NCBI GenBank assembly: GCA_002375985.1
Contig: DFNH01000039.1
Location: 1 to 44,370 of the forward strand
Source of the DNA: Firmicutes bacterium UBA3572
Lineage (GTDB): Bacteria; Bacillota; Desulfotomaculia; Desulfotomaculales; Desulforudaceae
DNA: 44,370 bases
Reading direction: 5' to 3'
Positions 22,884 to 31,479 of this stretch are shown piece by piece (position 1 is the first letter of the stretch; each line of letters begins with the position of its first letter). Under the pieces are notes generated by a model that did not search any database, had not been told where the DNA came from, and saw only the letters and a program-made list of their open reading frames with translations. Both the position numbers and the translations under genes were made by a program.

Positions 22884-24185
22884 TTGAGCCTGGAACCGCC
22901 CGCCACCGAAGAACTGCAAAAGGAGACCGGCCTGGCGGCGGCTAAGGCCCGGCCGCTAGCCGCCCTGCGCCACCGCAACTTTCGTATTTACTGGGCGGGA
23001 CAGGCGGTGTCTCTGGTTGGTACCTGGATTCAGAACGTGGCTCTGGCCTGGCTGGTGTTGGAGCTGACCGATTCGGCCTTTCTTCTGGGTTTGGTGGGCG
23101 CGGCGCATTTTGCGCCTGTTTTGTCTTTTACACTGCTGGGTGGCGTCATCGCCGATCGCTTTGCGCGGCGGCGTTTGATTATTGTTACCCAGACCGGCTT
23201 AATGCTGGTCGCTTTGACTCTGGGTTTCCTCACTTTCACCGGGTTGGTGGAGTACTGGCACGTTTTAGTCCTTGCTTTTCTGGTGGGGATGGCCGGCGCG
23301 GTCGATATTCCCGCCCGCCAGTCCTTCCTGGTTGAACTGGTTGGGCGGGAGGATCTCATGAACGCCATTGCCCTGCACTCCTCGGTGTTTAACGCCGCCC
23401 GTTTCGTTGGTCCGGCGGTGGGGGGCCTGTTGATCGCGAGCTTCAGTCTGCCCGTCTGCTTCTTTGTTAATGGGTTCAGTTTTCTGGCCGTGTTGGTCGG
23501 TTTACTGCTGATCCGGACGGCGGATCGGCCTGCGGACGGCCGGGACCTGAAGAAGGTGTGGGCCGAAATCGGTGAAGGTCTCGCGTATATTCGTAATACC
23601 GGCACGGTATTGTACCCGATCCTGTTGATGGCCGGTTTGAGCCTGTTTGCTTTTAATTTTAACGTTTTGGTTCCGGTGTACGCCCGGGAGGTGTTGCATC
23701 AGGGGGCCGAGGGTTTCGGTTTTCTGATGGGTGCGCATGGTCTGGGTGCGCTGTTAGGGGCCTTCTACTTGGCGTATGTCAGCCATTGGGGACCGCGCAC
23801 GCAGTTGCTGGTCGCCGGGGCGGCGGGACTGTGCCTGGCCCAATTGGCACTGGTGCCGGTCGGACTTTGCTGGCTGGCCTGGCTCCTTTTGCTTTGTGCG
23901 GGGCTGGCGATGATGGTGTTTGCCGGCTTAGTGAACACTACGGTGCAGCTTGCTGTACCCGACCGCCTACGTGGACGGGTAATGAGTGTGTATTCCCTGG
24001 TATTCCTGGGGATGATGCCGTTCGGCAACCTGCTGGCCGGGACGGTGGCTCGTTTCTGGGGCGCACCGGCGGGTTTTGCCTTGGGTGCCGTGCTGGGGCT
24101 AGTCTGCCTCGCCCTGCTTTGCGGCAGGCTTGTGTCCGAAGCGGCTACCGGGAAAGAAAGGAAAAGGACCGATGTCGTGGGTTAG
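22884..24185 (+). CDS. MFS transporter, enterobactin-exporter-like (MFS_3)
   Basis: A 433-residue major facilitator with about 12 membrane helices. The N-terminal cytoplasmic segment leads into RHRNFRIYWAGQAVSLVGTW, a hallmark of the MFS_3/EntS-like exporters; the loop 2-3 motif is GVIADRFARRRL. Other landmarks are PARQSFLVELVGREDLMNAI and the C-terminal half starting PILLMAGLSLFAFNFNVLVP, with VPDRLRGRVMSVYSLVFLG near the end. Substrates range from siderophores to drugs and cannot be told from the sequence. TTG 22884 has GGAGG 9 bases upstream. The 245-base region before it is AT-rich and holds the promoter; rtcB follows about 100 bases later. Confidence 0.9.
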   Translation: MSLEPPATEELQKETGLAAAKARPLAALRHRNFRIYWAGQAVSLVGTWIQNVALAWLVLELTDSAFLLGLVGAAHFAPVLSFTLLGGVIADRFARRRLIIVTQTGLMLVALTLGFLTFTGLVEYWHVLVLAFLVGMAGAVDIPARQSFLVELVGREDLMNAIALHSSVFNAARFVGPAVGGLLIASFSLPVCFFVNGFSFLAVLVGLLLIRTADRPADGRDLKKVWAEIGEGLAYIRNTGTVLYPILLMAGLSLFAFNFNVLVPVYAREVLHQGAEGFGFLMGAHGLGALLGAFYLAYVSHWGPRTQLLVAGAAGLCLAQLALVPVGLCWLAWLLLLCAGLAMMVFAGLVNTTVQLAVPDRLRGRVMSVYSLVFLGMMPFGNLLAGTVARFWGAPAGFALGAVLGLVCLALLCGRLVSEAATGKERKRTDVVG

Positions 24186-24284
24186 TACCGGCCGTGTTTC
24201 CCGGCGCAAGTTAATCTTTCTCAGAATATTTTGGTATGCTATCATTAGTAGGTGCAGATGGCGTTGCTGTTAGGAGTGAGAACG

Positions 24285-25706
24285 GTGGAACTCATCCGTG
24301 AGGGCCTAAACCGTTACCGCCTGCCCCGCAGGGGCAAGATGCGGGTGGACGCCGTGGTTTACGTGAACGAATTTCTCAAACCGCTGCTCCGGGAGGATAA
24401 GAGCCTGGAGCAACTGGCCCACGCCGCTATGTTGCCGGGCGTAGTCAACCCGGTGGTGGGCATGCCTGACATCCACGAGGGATTTGGGTTGCCCATCGGC
24501 GGGGTCATGGCGATGGAACAGGACGGGGTGATCTCCGCCGGGGCGGTGGGGATGGACATTAACTGTGGTGTGCGTTTGCTGCGCACCGATTTGCGGGCAT
24601 GGGATCTCGGTACTGACCGGTTACGGGATCTGATGGCCGCCGTGGAAGAATACGTGCCCACCGGCGTCGGCCGGAAGAGCAAGCGCCGCGACCTTTCCCG
24701 CCGATTGTTCGAACAGGTGGTGCACGCCGGGGTACGCAGCGCCGTAGAAGCAGGCCTGGGCCGGGACACGGATCTGCAGTACATTGAGGAGGGTGGCTGT
24801 CTGGAAGGGGCCGATTTGCATGCGGTCAGCCGTGAGGCCTACGAGCGGGGGGCGGTGCAACTGGGCACCCTCGGCGGGGGTAACCATTTTATTGAGTTTC
24901 AAGAGGTGGCCGAGGTCCTGGATGCCGCCGTTGGTGCGCGGATGGGACTCTTTGCCGGACAACTGGTAGTGATGATTCACACCGGCAGCCGCGGTTTCGG
25001 CCACCAAATCTGTACGGATTATTCCAAAAGCCTGCTCCCTGTCGCCCGGAAGTACGGGATTGACCTGCCCAGCAAGGGGCTCGCTTGTGCACCGATTGAT
25101 TCGCCCGAGGGCCGGCGTTATTTCCAGGCCATGGCCTGTGCCGTGAACTATGCCTTTACCAACCGGCAGATCATCAGTCACGACATTGGCCTGGCCTTCG
25201 GTGCCTTATTCAAAACCGATCCGGAAAAACTGGGCCTGCGCGTGGTGTACGACGTGGCCCATAATATCGCCAAATGGGAGCGGCACCACGGCCGCCGGCT
25301 CTTGGTGCACCGGAAGGGTGCAACCCGGGCGCTGCCGCCGGGCCACGAGGGCAATCCCGAACCGTACCGGGATACCGGTCATCCGGCACTTATCCCGGGA
25401 AGTATGGGGACCGCGTCTTACGTGCTGGTGGCTACGCCGGCGGCGGCCGAAACATACTTTTCGGTGAATCATGGGGCAGGGCGGATCCTATCGCGCAGCG
25501 CTGCTGTCCGCACGATTACCAGAGAACAGTTCGAGCATTCCATGGGGAGTGTAATATATAACACCCGGAACTTTAAAGAGATTGTAGATGAAGCACCCCA
25601 GGCTTATAAGGATATCGATCAGGTGGTGGACACGCTGACCGCGATCGGCCTGACCAGGAAGGTGGCCCGGTTGCGGCCTCTGGGGGTCATCAAGGGAAAG
25701 GACTGA
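24285..25706 (+). CDS. rtcB: RNA-splicing ligase RtcB
   Basis: A 473-residue RtcB, which joins 2',3'-cyclic phosphate (or 3'-phosphate) RNA ends to 5'-OH ends using GTP and Mn2+. Visible motifs are GMPDIHEG, GMDINCGVRLL (metal Cys and Asp), LGGGNHFIEF, IHTGSRGFGHQ, VYDVAHNIAKWE, VHRKGATRA, PGSMGTASYVL and SVNHGAGR, which has the guanylylated histidine. All expected metal and GTP residues seem present. GTG 24285 is chosen with TAGGAG 8 bases upstream; the longer frame to 24252 adds an unlikely extension. Its stop overlaps the cca start (TGATG), so the two are coupled. An extended -10 (TGCTATCAT at about 24236-24244) lies upstream. The cellular RNA target in this organism is unknown. Confidence 0.96.
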   Translation: MELIREGLNRYRLPRRGKMRVDAVVYVNEFLKPLLREDKSLEQLAHAAMLPGVVNPVVGMPDIHEGFGLPIGGVMAMEQDGVISAGAVGMDINCGVRLLRTDLRAWDLGTDRLRDLMAAVEEYVPTGVGRKSKRRDLSRRLFEQVVHAGVRSAVEAGLGRDTDLQYIEEGGCLEGADLHAVSREAYERGAVQLGTLGGGNHFIEFQEVAEVLDAAVGARMGLFAGQLVVMIHTGSRGFGHQICTDYSKSLLPVARKYGIDLPSKGLACAPIDSPEGRRYFQAMACAVNYAFTNRQIISHDIGLAFGALFKTDPEKLGLRVVYDVAHNIAKWERHHGRRLLVHRKGATRALPPGHEGNPEPYRDTGHPALIPGSMGTASYVLVATPAAAETYFSVNHGAGRILSRSAAVRTITREQFEHSMGSVIYNTRNFKEIVDEAPQAYKDIDQVVDTLTAIGLTRKVARLRPLGVIKGKD

Positions 25707-27160
25707 TGGCATTGTTTCCTCCGGTGGTGCGCAGGGTAATGGAAATCATCTCCGGGGCGGGCTACGAAGTCTACGTGGTCGGCGGTGCCGTCCGCGATAT
25801 GCTGCTCGGGCGGGAGCCGAAGGAATACGACATCTGTACCAGTGCTTGCCCGGTGGCGGTGCTTACGCTGGCGGCCGAGAACGGCATCAAAGCCTACAAA
25901 AAGGGAGCGGCCTTTGGCGTAGTGGCCTGGATTCTCGAAGGCCAGGAGATTGAGATTTGCACCTTTCGCACGGAACTGTACGGGGACGATGCGCACCGTC
26001 CCGAGAAGGTGGAGTTTGTCTGGGCCCTGGAGGACGACTTGGCCCGGCGTGATTTCACGGTGAACGCGATCGCGATGCGGCCCGACGGCCGGATCGAGGA
26101 TCCCTTCGGCGGACAGGCGGACTTGAAGGCCGGGATCTTGCGGGCGGTGGGTGATCCGGAGGAGCGTTTCGAAGAAGACGCCCTGCGGATGTTCCGGGCC
26201 TGCCGGTTTGTGGCCGAGTACGGTTTCCGGTTGGCCCCGGGGACCAAAGAAGCCATTGCCAGGTCCCTGGACCGGGTGGCCGGTCTCTCGGTCGAGCGGG
26301 TGCGGGACGAGATCGATAAGACGTTACAGGCCGAGTTCGCGGCCAAAGGTTTAGAGTTGCTGCGGGATACCGGACTTTTGGCCACCACCTGCCGCGGGCG
26401 GGTGAACGGCCGCACGGTAGCCTTGCCGGTGCTGCCCGAGGTGAGCCGCTTAGCGGGCGTTGAACAGAATCCAGAATACCACCAACTGGACGTTTGGGAG
26501 CATACTTTGCGAGTTGTGGCCGGTGTGCCGTCCGATCCGGTGCTGCGCTGGGCGGCGTTGCTGCACGACGTAGCCAAGGGGTTGCCAGGAACCCGGTGCG
26601 TTAACCGCCGCGGATTCCCTGCCGATTACGGCCACGCGGGGCGAGGGGCGGAGATTACCCGGGAGATCTTGGAGCGGCTGCGTTTTTCCCCCTCCTTCGT
26701 CCGGCGGGTAACCTGGTTGGTGCGCCACCATATGAATCACCCGCGGCCCACGGAGCAGGCGGTGATGAAATGGCTCCGGCGCTTGGCGTCCGATTTTCAC
26801 GGGCGGACGGCATTACTGGAGGCCGTGGAACAGAGCTTGGTCCTGCGCAAGGCCGACATCCTTGGCGGTAAGGTGGATCCGGCAAGGGTGCTGGCCGAAA
26901 ACGAGCGGCTGCGGGAGGTAGTTGCCAAAGTCACGTCTCAGGTGCCGTTTTACGCCGAAGACCTGGCTATCAGCGGCGGCGAGGTGGCCGAGCTGGTGGG
27001 GCGCGGCCCCCAAGTGAAGCAGGTGATGGATGACCTGGTGGTTCGGATACAGGGAGGTCATCTGGAAAACGAGCCGGCCGCATTGAAGGAGGCCGTCCGC
27101 AAACGAGCGTGGCGAAAGCAGATGTTAGACGCCGGTCAGCGTTCGGCCAACAGGGGGTAG
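25706..27160 (+). CDS. cca: CCA tRNA nucleotidyltransferase with HD domain
   Basis: A 484-residue class II CCA-adding or A-/C-adding enzyme. The head domain has the VYVVGGAVRDMLLG nucleotidyltransferase signature and EYDICTSA acidic pair; RRDFTVNAIAM and a DLKAGILRAVGDP-type neck follow, then EDALRMFRACRFVAEYG. A C-terminal HD domain (ALLHDVAKGLPG, DYGHAGRGAEITREI, LVRHHM) is fused, which is typical of the longer bacterial enzymes and carries phosphohydrolase activity in some. It begins within the stop codon of rtcB (TGATG), so both act in RNA end repair or maturation. Single-enzyme CCA addition versus split CC/A addition cannot be told from the sequence. Confidence 0.94.
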   Translation: MALFPPVVRRVMEIISGAGYEVYVVGGAVRDMLLGREPKEYDICTSACPVAVLTLAAENGIKAYKKGAAFGVVAWILEGQEIEICTFRTELYGDDAHRPEKVEFVWALEDDLARRDFTVNAIAMRPDGRIEDPFGGQADLKAGILRAVGDPEERFEEDALRMFRACRFVAEYGFRLAPGTKEAIARSLDRVAGLSVERVRDEIDKTLQAEFAAKGLELLRDTGLLATTCRGRVNGRTVALPVLPEVSRLAGVEQNPEYHQLDVWEHTLRVVAGVPSDPVLRWAALLHDVAKGLPGTRCVNRRGFPADYGHAGRGAEITREILERLRFSPSFVRRVTWLVRHHMNHPRPTEQAVMKWLRRLASDFHGRTALLEAVEQSLVLRKADILGGKVDPARVLAENERLREVVAKVTSQVPFYAEDLAISGGEVAELVGRGPQVKQVMDDLVVRIQGGHLENEPAALKEAVRKRAWRKQMLDAGQRSANRG

Positions 27161-27194
27161 GCCGGTTTGGTTTTAATTGCTGGAATCTGGTTAG

Positions 27195-27221
27195 AAAGAC
27201 CCGTTCAAGGCGGGTCTTTTG
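27195..27221 (+). terminator. Terminator of rtcB-cca
   Basis: A perfect 9-bp stem AAAGACCCG (27195-27203) with CGGGTCTTT (27211-27219), 7-base loop, followed by TG and a T-rich stretch, lies 34 bases after the cca stop. It is a good rho-independent terminator. Confidence 0.85.
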
Positions 27222-27324
27222 TCCATTTTCAGGCAATGTGAAGCCGGCAGGCAGGGATTTAGGGGACCGGTGCCGAAAGCTGAACCAGGTTTAATTGCAG
27301 GCAGTATCTTCAAGGAGTGGAATT

Positions 27325-28275
27325 TTGCAGCAAGGAAAAATGAAGTTTGCCAGGGCCTGTTTAATCGGAGCGGCGGCTGGCATGGTCTGGGGCTTAAGCA
27401 GCCTACCCTTCTTCCCAAGTGTTGACACCGTCCGCCCGGCGCTGGCCGAACAGACGTGCTACACGGTGCGCGCGGGGGATACCCTTTGGGCGATTGCCAA
27501 CCGGCTGGGTACTACGGTGGATGCGCTGAAACGGGCGAACAACTTGCGGAGTGACCTCATCTTCCCCAACCAGGTCTTGACCGTTCCCGGTACGGGGAAC
27601 ACCCTTCAAGTTAGATCTGAACCGCCGGTCGGCGCGCCGGCGCCGGCGGCCGATGGGGTGGGTACGGAAACAGCCGCCGCCGACGGGCAGGGGCCCGAAA
27701 CTGCGGATGCATCAGCCGTGAGAACGTACACCGTGGTTGCCGGAGATTCCCTCTGGGCCATTGCCCAAAGAGCCGGAGTATCGGTAGCGGCCCTGAAACA
27801 GGCCAACAACTTCGCAAATGATTTTCTGGCCGTCGGCCAGGTGCTGGTCATCCCGGCCGAGGCGGCGGGGCCCGCCCAGGCGGCACCCAGCCGTTCCGGA
27901 AACCGGACGCAGATCATCCTGGATTACGCCCGCACTCTCGAGGGAACGCCTTACCGCTGGGCCGGCAGCCAGCCCGGGGGATTTGACTGCTCCGGTTTTA
28001 CCTTCCACGTTTTCGGCCAATTCGGGATTTCGCTCCCACGCACTTCGTCCGATCAGTTCAAGGTGGGCACCGCGGTCAGCCGCGCGGAACTGCAACCCGG
28101 AGACCTCGTCTTTTTTACCACCTACCGAGCCGGGGCGTCTCACGTGGGCATTTATTTCGGCAACGGCCGGTTTCTCCACGCCAGTTCGGCCGCAGGGGGC
28201 GTAATCTGGAGCGATATGAACAGCCACTCCTACTATAGCAGCCGTTTTTTGGGTGGTCGCCGGGTGATACCCTAG
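27325..28275 (+). CDS. LysM-NlpC/P60 cell-wall endopeptidase
   Basis: A 316-residue exported murein hydrolase. It has a signal peptide (MKFARACLIGAAAGMVWGL, then an AxA-like cleavage near PALAEQ), two LysM repeats (YTVRAGDTLWAIANRLG at about 45-90, and YTVVAGDSLWAIAQRAG at about 135-180) joined by an A/P/G-rich linker, and an NlpC/P60 domain (about 195-316). Catalytic Cys is in FDCSGFTFHVFG, His in ASHVGIYFGNG and the third polar residue in RFLHASSAAGG. It cleaves gamma-D-Glu-diamino acid peptide bonds in the outer wall, inferred from family. TTG 27325 has AAGGAG 7 bases upstream; an ATG at 27340 is also possible. The 100-base leader has no clear c-di-AMP riboswitch. Confidence 0.9.
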   Translation: MQQGKMKFARACLIGAAAGMVWGLSSLPFFPSVDTVRPALAEQTCYTVRAGDTLWAIANRLGTTVDALKRANNLRSDLIFPNQVLTVPGTGNTLQVRSEPPVGAPAPAADGVGTETAAADGQGPETADASAVRTYTVVAGDSLWAIAQRAGVSVAALKQANNFANDFLAVGQVLVIPAEAAGPAQAAPSRSGNRTQIILDYARTLEGTPYRWAGSQPGGFDCSGFTFHVFGQFGISLPRTSSDQFKVGTAVSRAELQPGDLVFFTTYRAGASHVGIYFGNGRFLHASSAAGGVIWSDMNSHSYYSSRFLGGRRVIP

Positions 28276-28282
28276 CGAATTG

Positions 28283-28321
28283 ACCACCGTCCGGGAGCAC
28301 CGGAACCGGCGGGGTGGTTTT
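28283..28321 (+). terminator. Terminator of the NlpC/P60 gene
   Basis: ACCACC (28283-28288) and GGTGGT (28313-28318) close a large GC-rich stem with inner CCGG pairs, followed by TTTT. It begins 7 bases after the stop codon. Confidence 0.7.
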
Positions 28322-28450
28322 AAGAGCCGCCCCGCATTTGCTTTTCTCCGGTCACACTTGCGTTGCCTTTGTTTCCCACCTCTTTTGCCAATCATTAAAT
28401 GTCCTGCTTGAAACACAGTTTAACGGTTTGCCGTAGGAAGGTTGCCCGCG

Positions 28451-28479
28451 TTGACATCGGTGGTAAAAGCTGATACAGT
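28451..28479 (+). promoter_or_regulatory. Sigma-A promoter of mgtE
   Basis: TTGACA (28451-28456) is 17 bases from TACAGT (28474-28479). Transcription would start about 20 bases before the mgtE start codon, so there is no room for an M-box or other Mg2+ riboswitch. Confidence 0.7.
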
Positions 28480-28506
28480 GAGTTTGGCTGAATGGGGGTG
28501 ACTAAA

Positions 28507-29856
28507 GTGGAGAATATCGAAGGTACCCGCGAAAAGGTCCGTGAAATTCTTGCTGAGGGCCGCCCAGAGCGGCTCCGTGACTTCCTGCTTGGAATGCACT
28601 ACGCCGACTTGGCGGAGGTACTGCGCACCCTTGAACTGGATGAGCGGGTGCGGTTGCTCAGTCAACTGGATAGTGAGCAGGCCGCTCAGGTCTTGTTTGA
28701 ACTGGACCGAGAGGATATTCTCCCGCTTTTGGAAGCCTTGGGTCCCCAGGTCAGCGCTTTGGTTTTGCAGGAGATGTCCACCGACGACGCCGCCGACCTG
28801 ATCGGCGACCTTCCTGACGATCAGCAGGAACGTTACCTCGGCTTGATGTCCGGCGAGGAAGCCGAAGATATTGCGGAGTTGCTTGAGTACGACGAGCAAA
28901 CGGCCGGCGGGATTATGACCACCGAGTTTGTGGCCATCAACAAGGAGTTGACCGCTGACGAGGCCATCAAGTATCTGCGGGAAACGGCGCCTGACGCCGA
29001 AACGGTGTATTACGTATATGTGGTGAACGACCAAAACCAACTGGTAGGAGTAATCTCACTGCGGGAATTGATCCTGTGTGCTCCCGACACGCGGGTCGGC
29101 GACGCAATGCGCACTAACGTGATCAGTGTCAATGTCCACACCGACCAGGAGGAAGTGGCCCGCGTAGTGGCCAAGTACGACTTTCTGGCTATCCCGGTCG
29201 TCGGTGACAACGGGGAATTGCTTGGCATCATCACCGTTGACGACGTGGTGGATGTCATTCAGGAGGAGGCCACCGAGGACTTCCTGCGGTTGGCGAACGT
29301 GCACCAGGAGCGGTACCTGGAACTGGGAGATTTACAGCGGGCCGGACGCCGCCTCCCCTGGCTGATCGCACTCCTGTTTGGCGCGCTGCTGGCCGGCAGT
29401 GTGATTCAGTTCTTCGAGGACACCTTGATCGGTGTAGTAGCCCTGGCCTTTTTCATGCCGGTAATGGCCGGCGGTCCCGGAAACGTTGCTACCCAGACCC
29501 TGGCGGTGGTGGTGCGCGGCCTGGCGACCGGAGAAGTGGATTCCCGGCGGGTTTTCTGGGTCATCTTCAAGGAAGTCCGTGTCGGCTTGATCGTGGGGGT
29601 AGTTAGCGGTCTGATCCTGGCCGGAATCGCGACCGTCTGGCAGGATTTAACCCTGGGCGTGGTGGTCGGCAGTTCCCTGGCGTTGGGTATGGTGGTGGCC
29701 ACCGTTATCGGCAGTCTTTTTCCGCTGTTGATCAGCCGGCTGGGAGTAGATCCAGCCCTGGCTTCCGGACCGTTTATCACCACGGTTATGGATGTAATCA
29801 GCCTCATGATTTACTTCACCATGGCTTCCCTCGTGTTTTTCCGCTTTATGGGCTAG
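28507..29856 (+). CDS. mgtE: Magnesium transporter MgtE
   Basis: A 449-residue MgtE Mg2+ channel. The N-terminal superhelical domain (about 1-125) has the (hh)AD(h) helices, the tandem CBS domains (about 130-255; MTTEFVAINKELTADEAIKY and MRTNVISVNVHTDQEEVARV) sense cytosolic Mg2+, and a plug helix (RYLELGDLQRAGRRLPWL) leads into five transmembrane helices. The pore motif PVMAGGPGNVATQTLAVVVRGLATGE is the conserved MgtE signature; the usual GNxGxQ segment reads GGPGNVATQ here. GTG 28507 has GGGGGTGA upstream; an ATG at 28492 lacks a ribosome site. It is transcribed from its own sigma-A promoter and its stop overlaps the convergent ubiX stop (see findings). Confidence 0.95.
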   Translation: MENIEGTREKVREILAEGRPERLRDFLLGMHYADLAEVLRTLELDERVRLLSQLDSEQAAQVLFELDREDILPLLEALGPQVSALVLQEMSTDDAADLIGDLPDDQQERYLGLMSGEEAEDIAELLEYDEQTAGGIMTTEFVAINKELTADEAIKYLRETAPDAETVYYVYVVNDQNQLVGVISLRELILCAPDTRVGDAMRTNVISVNVHTDQEEVARVVAKYDFLAIPVVGDNGELLGIITVDDVVDVIQEEATEDFLRLANVHQERYLELGDLQRAGRRLPWLIALLFGALLAGSVIQFFEDTLIGVVALAFFMPVMAGGPGNVATQTLAVVVRGLATGEVDSRRVFWVIFKEVRVGLIVGVVSGLILAGIATVWQDLTLGVVVGSSLALGMVVATVIGSLFPLLISRLGVDPALASGPFITTVMDVISLMIYFTMASLVFFRFMG

Positions 29857-30443
29857 TCCGGGGCACCGGGCTTTTCCGGAGCATGAAACTGCTCTCCCCA
29901 GCGACCGGCCAGGTTATGATCCACACCTAGTTGATCCAGGACACGGGCGGTGGTGAATCTTACCAAATCCTCCACGGTTGCGGGGCGAAGGTAGAACGCC
30001 GGTACCGGGGGCATTACGACGACCCCGATGCGGGCGAGCTTGAGCATGTTTTCCAGGTGGATTGGGCTTAGGGGAGTTTCTCGCGGGAGCAGGACAAGGC
30101 GCCGCCGTTCCTTAATAGTCACGTCGGCCGCCCGCAGGATAAGGTTTTCGGCGTAACCGTGGGCCAGTCCGGCCAGGGTCTTCATGCTGCACGGGGCGAT
30201 AACCATTCCGTGGTGCTGAAAGGAACCGCTAGCGATGGCGGCGGCGCAGTCATCCTCGCGGTAGCAGACCGTAGCGTGAGCGGACACCTGGTCAGGTTCG
30301 AGGCCGGTTTCCTGCCGGATAATGTATCTGGCGGCCCGACTGATTACCAGGTGGGTTTCCACCCGGCATTCCGCCAGCACCTTAAGAATGCTGATGCCGT
30401 AGACGGCTCCCGAGGCACCCGTCATGGCTACCACAATCCGCAT
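29853..30443 (-). CDS. ubiX: Flavin prenyltransferase UbiX
   Basis: A 196-residue flavin prenyltransferase, which makes prenylated FMN, the cofactor of UbiD-type (de)carboxylases. Landmarks are VAMTGASGAVYGISIL (FMN binding), LVISRAARYIIRQE, FQHHGMVIAPCSMKTLAG (the family APCS motif), and RRRLVLLPRETPLSPIHLENML, VMPPVPAFY near the C-terminus. Partner UbiD is not in the window, so the substrate route is unknown; such enzymes take part in aromatic acid decarboxylation in anaerobes. Start ATG has AAGGAGG upstream. It converges with mgtE and shares a 4-base CTAG. The AT-rich region before it is also the recO promoter region. Confidence 0.95.
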   Translation of the reverse strand: MRIVVAMTGASGAVYGISILKVLAECRVETHLVISRAARYIIRQETGLEPDQVSAHATVCYREDDCAAAIASGSFQHHGMVIAPCSMKTLAGLAHGYAENLILRAADVTIKERRRLVLLPRETPLSPIHLENMLKLARIGVVVMPPVPAFYLRPATVEDLVRFTTARVLDQLGVDHNLAGRWGEQFHAPEKPGAPD

Positions 30444-30566
30444 GCGTTTTCTGCCTCCTTCCGGTACCTTTCCTGCCAGGCAGGGTTTTAGCTGGAAAGC
30501 CTTGTATATATGTATAGTATAAGATTTTAATGGGCTCGCGTTTTAAATGTAAAGGAAGATCCGTCT

Positions 30567-31316
30567 GTGAAACTTTACCACGCCGAGGCCATTGTGCTGC
30601 GCACGATTGCCGTTCGGGAAGCTGACCGAGTGTTGGTGCTCCTCACCAGGGAGTATGGGAAGCTACGGGTCTGGGCTCACGGTGCGGCGCGTCCCACCAG
30701 CCGCAAGCGCGGCGCTGTGCAGCCTTTCTGCCGGTCACGTTTCCTGCTGGAACGGAGCCGGGAGATTGACGTGGTACGTCAGGCCGAGGTGTTGGAGAAC
30801 TTTGCGGTGTTGCACGCCGACCTGAAAACCTTGAGCTTAGCCGGTTACCTGTGTGAACTGGTGGACGGTTTCGCCCCCGAGGGGCAGCCGGACCCCGGTT
30901 TTTATCGTTTGCTTCTCCAGGCGCTGCGACGCCTGGGCGGCGAGAAACAGGAACTGCTGGTCCGGTTCTTTGAGAGTCGCGTTCTTGTGCTGGCGGGACT
31001 CCGTCCCGAATTGGGGGTGTGTGCCGCTTGCGGTAACCGACCTGCCGCCGGATACCTCCGGATTAGCCCGGCGCAGGGCGGTGTGCTTTGCGGGCCGTGC
31101 CAGACTAAAGAACCGACCGCTCCCGTCTGTCGTCCGGCTACCCTTCAAGTGCTGGGCAAGATGCTGGACTGGCCGCTTGACCGAATCTGGCGGCTAAGGG
31201 TGGACGCCGGGACAAGGCGCGAATTAGCCGCCGTTTTGCACTCCTATCTGTGTCATCACCTCGAGCGCGAGCCGAAAAGCCTGATTTTCTTGCGTAAACT
31301 GGGAGATGAAGCTTGA
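30567..31316 (+). CDS. recO: DNA repair protein RecO
   Basis: A 249-residue RecO recombination mediator, which works with RecR to load RecA on gapped DNA. The N-terminal OB fold (residues 1-80: HAEAIVLRTIAVREADRVLV, LTREYGKLRVWAHGAARP) is followed by the helical domain and a zinc-binding region with CAACGNRPA and LCGPCQ. The start is GTG 30567 with AAAGGAAG upstream. It lies in a divergent arrangement with ubiX; the promoter lies in the AT-rich 30490-30566 segment, where an exact site cannot be fixed. In related genomes glyQ usually follows soon; here a chemoreceptor gene is interposed. No truncation. Confidence 0.95.
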   Translation: MKLYHAEAIVLRTIAVREADRVLVLLTREYGKLRVWAHGAARPTSRKRGAVQPFCRSRFLLERSREIDVVRQAEVLENFAVLHADLKTLSLAGYLCELVDGFAPEGQPDPGFYRLLLQALRRLGGEKQELLVRFFESRVLVLAGLRPELGVCAACGNRPAAGYLRISPAQGGVLCGPCQTKEPTAPVCRPATLQVLGKMLDWPLDRIWRLRVDAGTRRELAAVLHSYLCHHLEREPKSLIFLRKLGDEA

Positions 31317-31388
31317 TTTCCGCTATGAGTAAAATGGTTCCGGGCAAATAGGGTCGGGCAGGGGGTCACGTGAACCGTTAATAACTTC

Positions 31389-31417
31389 TTTCAATACGAA
31401 CTAATGTTTTGTATAAT
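31389..31417 (+). promoter_or_regulatory. Promoter of the chemoreceptor gene
   Basis: A perfect -10 TATAAT (31412-31417) with a 17-base spacing to TTTCAA (31389-31394) lies 62 bases before the start. It is a sigma-A type site, not the sigma-D pattern used by many motility genes. Confidence 0.55.
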
Positions 31418-31479
31418 TCGTAATGCCCCCCCGTAAGTCAAGACAAAATCGGCTGGTTTCCAAGGGAGTTGGCTAAACT

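Noticed and set aside
27222..27324. Possible c-di-AMP (ydaO-type) riboswitch before the NlpC/P60 gene
   Set aside because: Only scattered GGGGA and GCCGAA-like pieces are seen in about 100 bases, shorter than the riboswitch; a covariance search would settle it.
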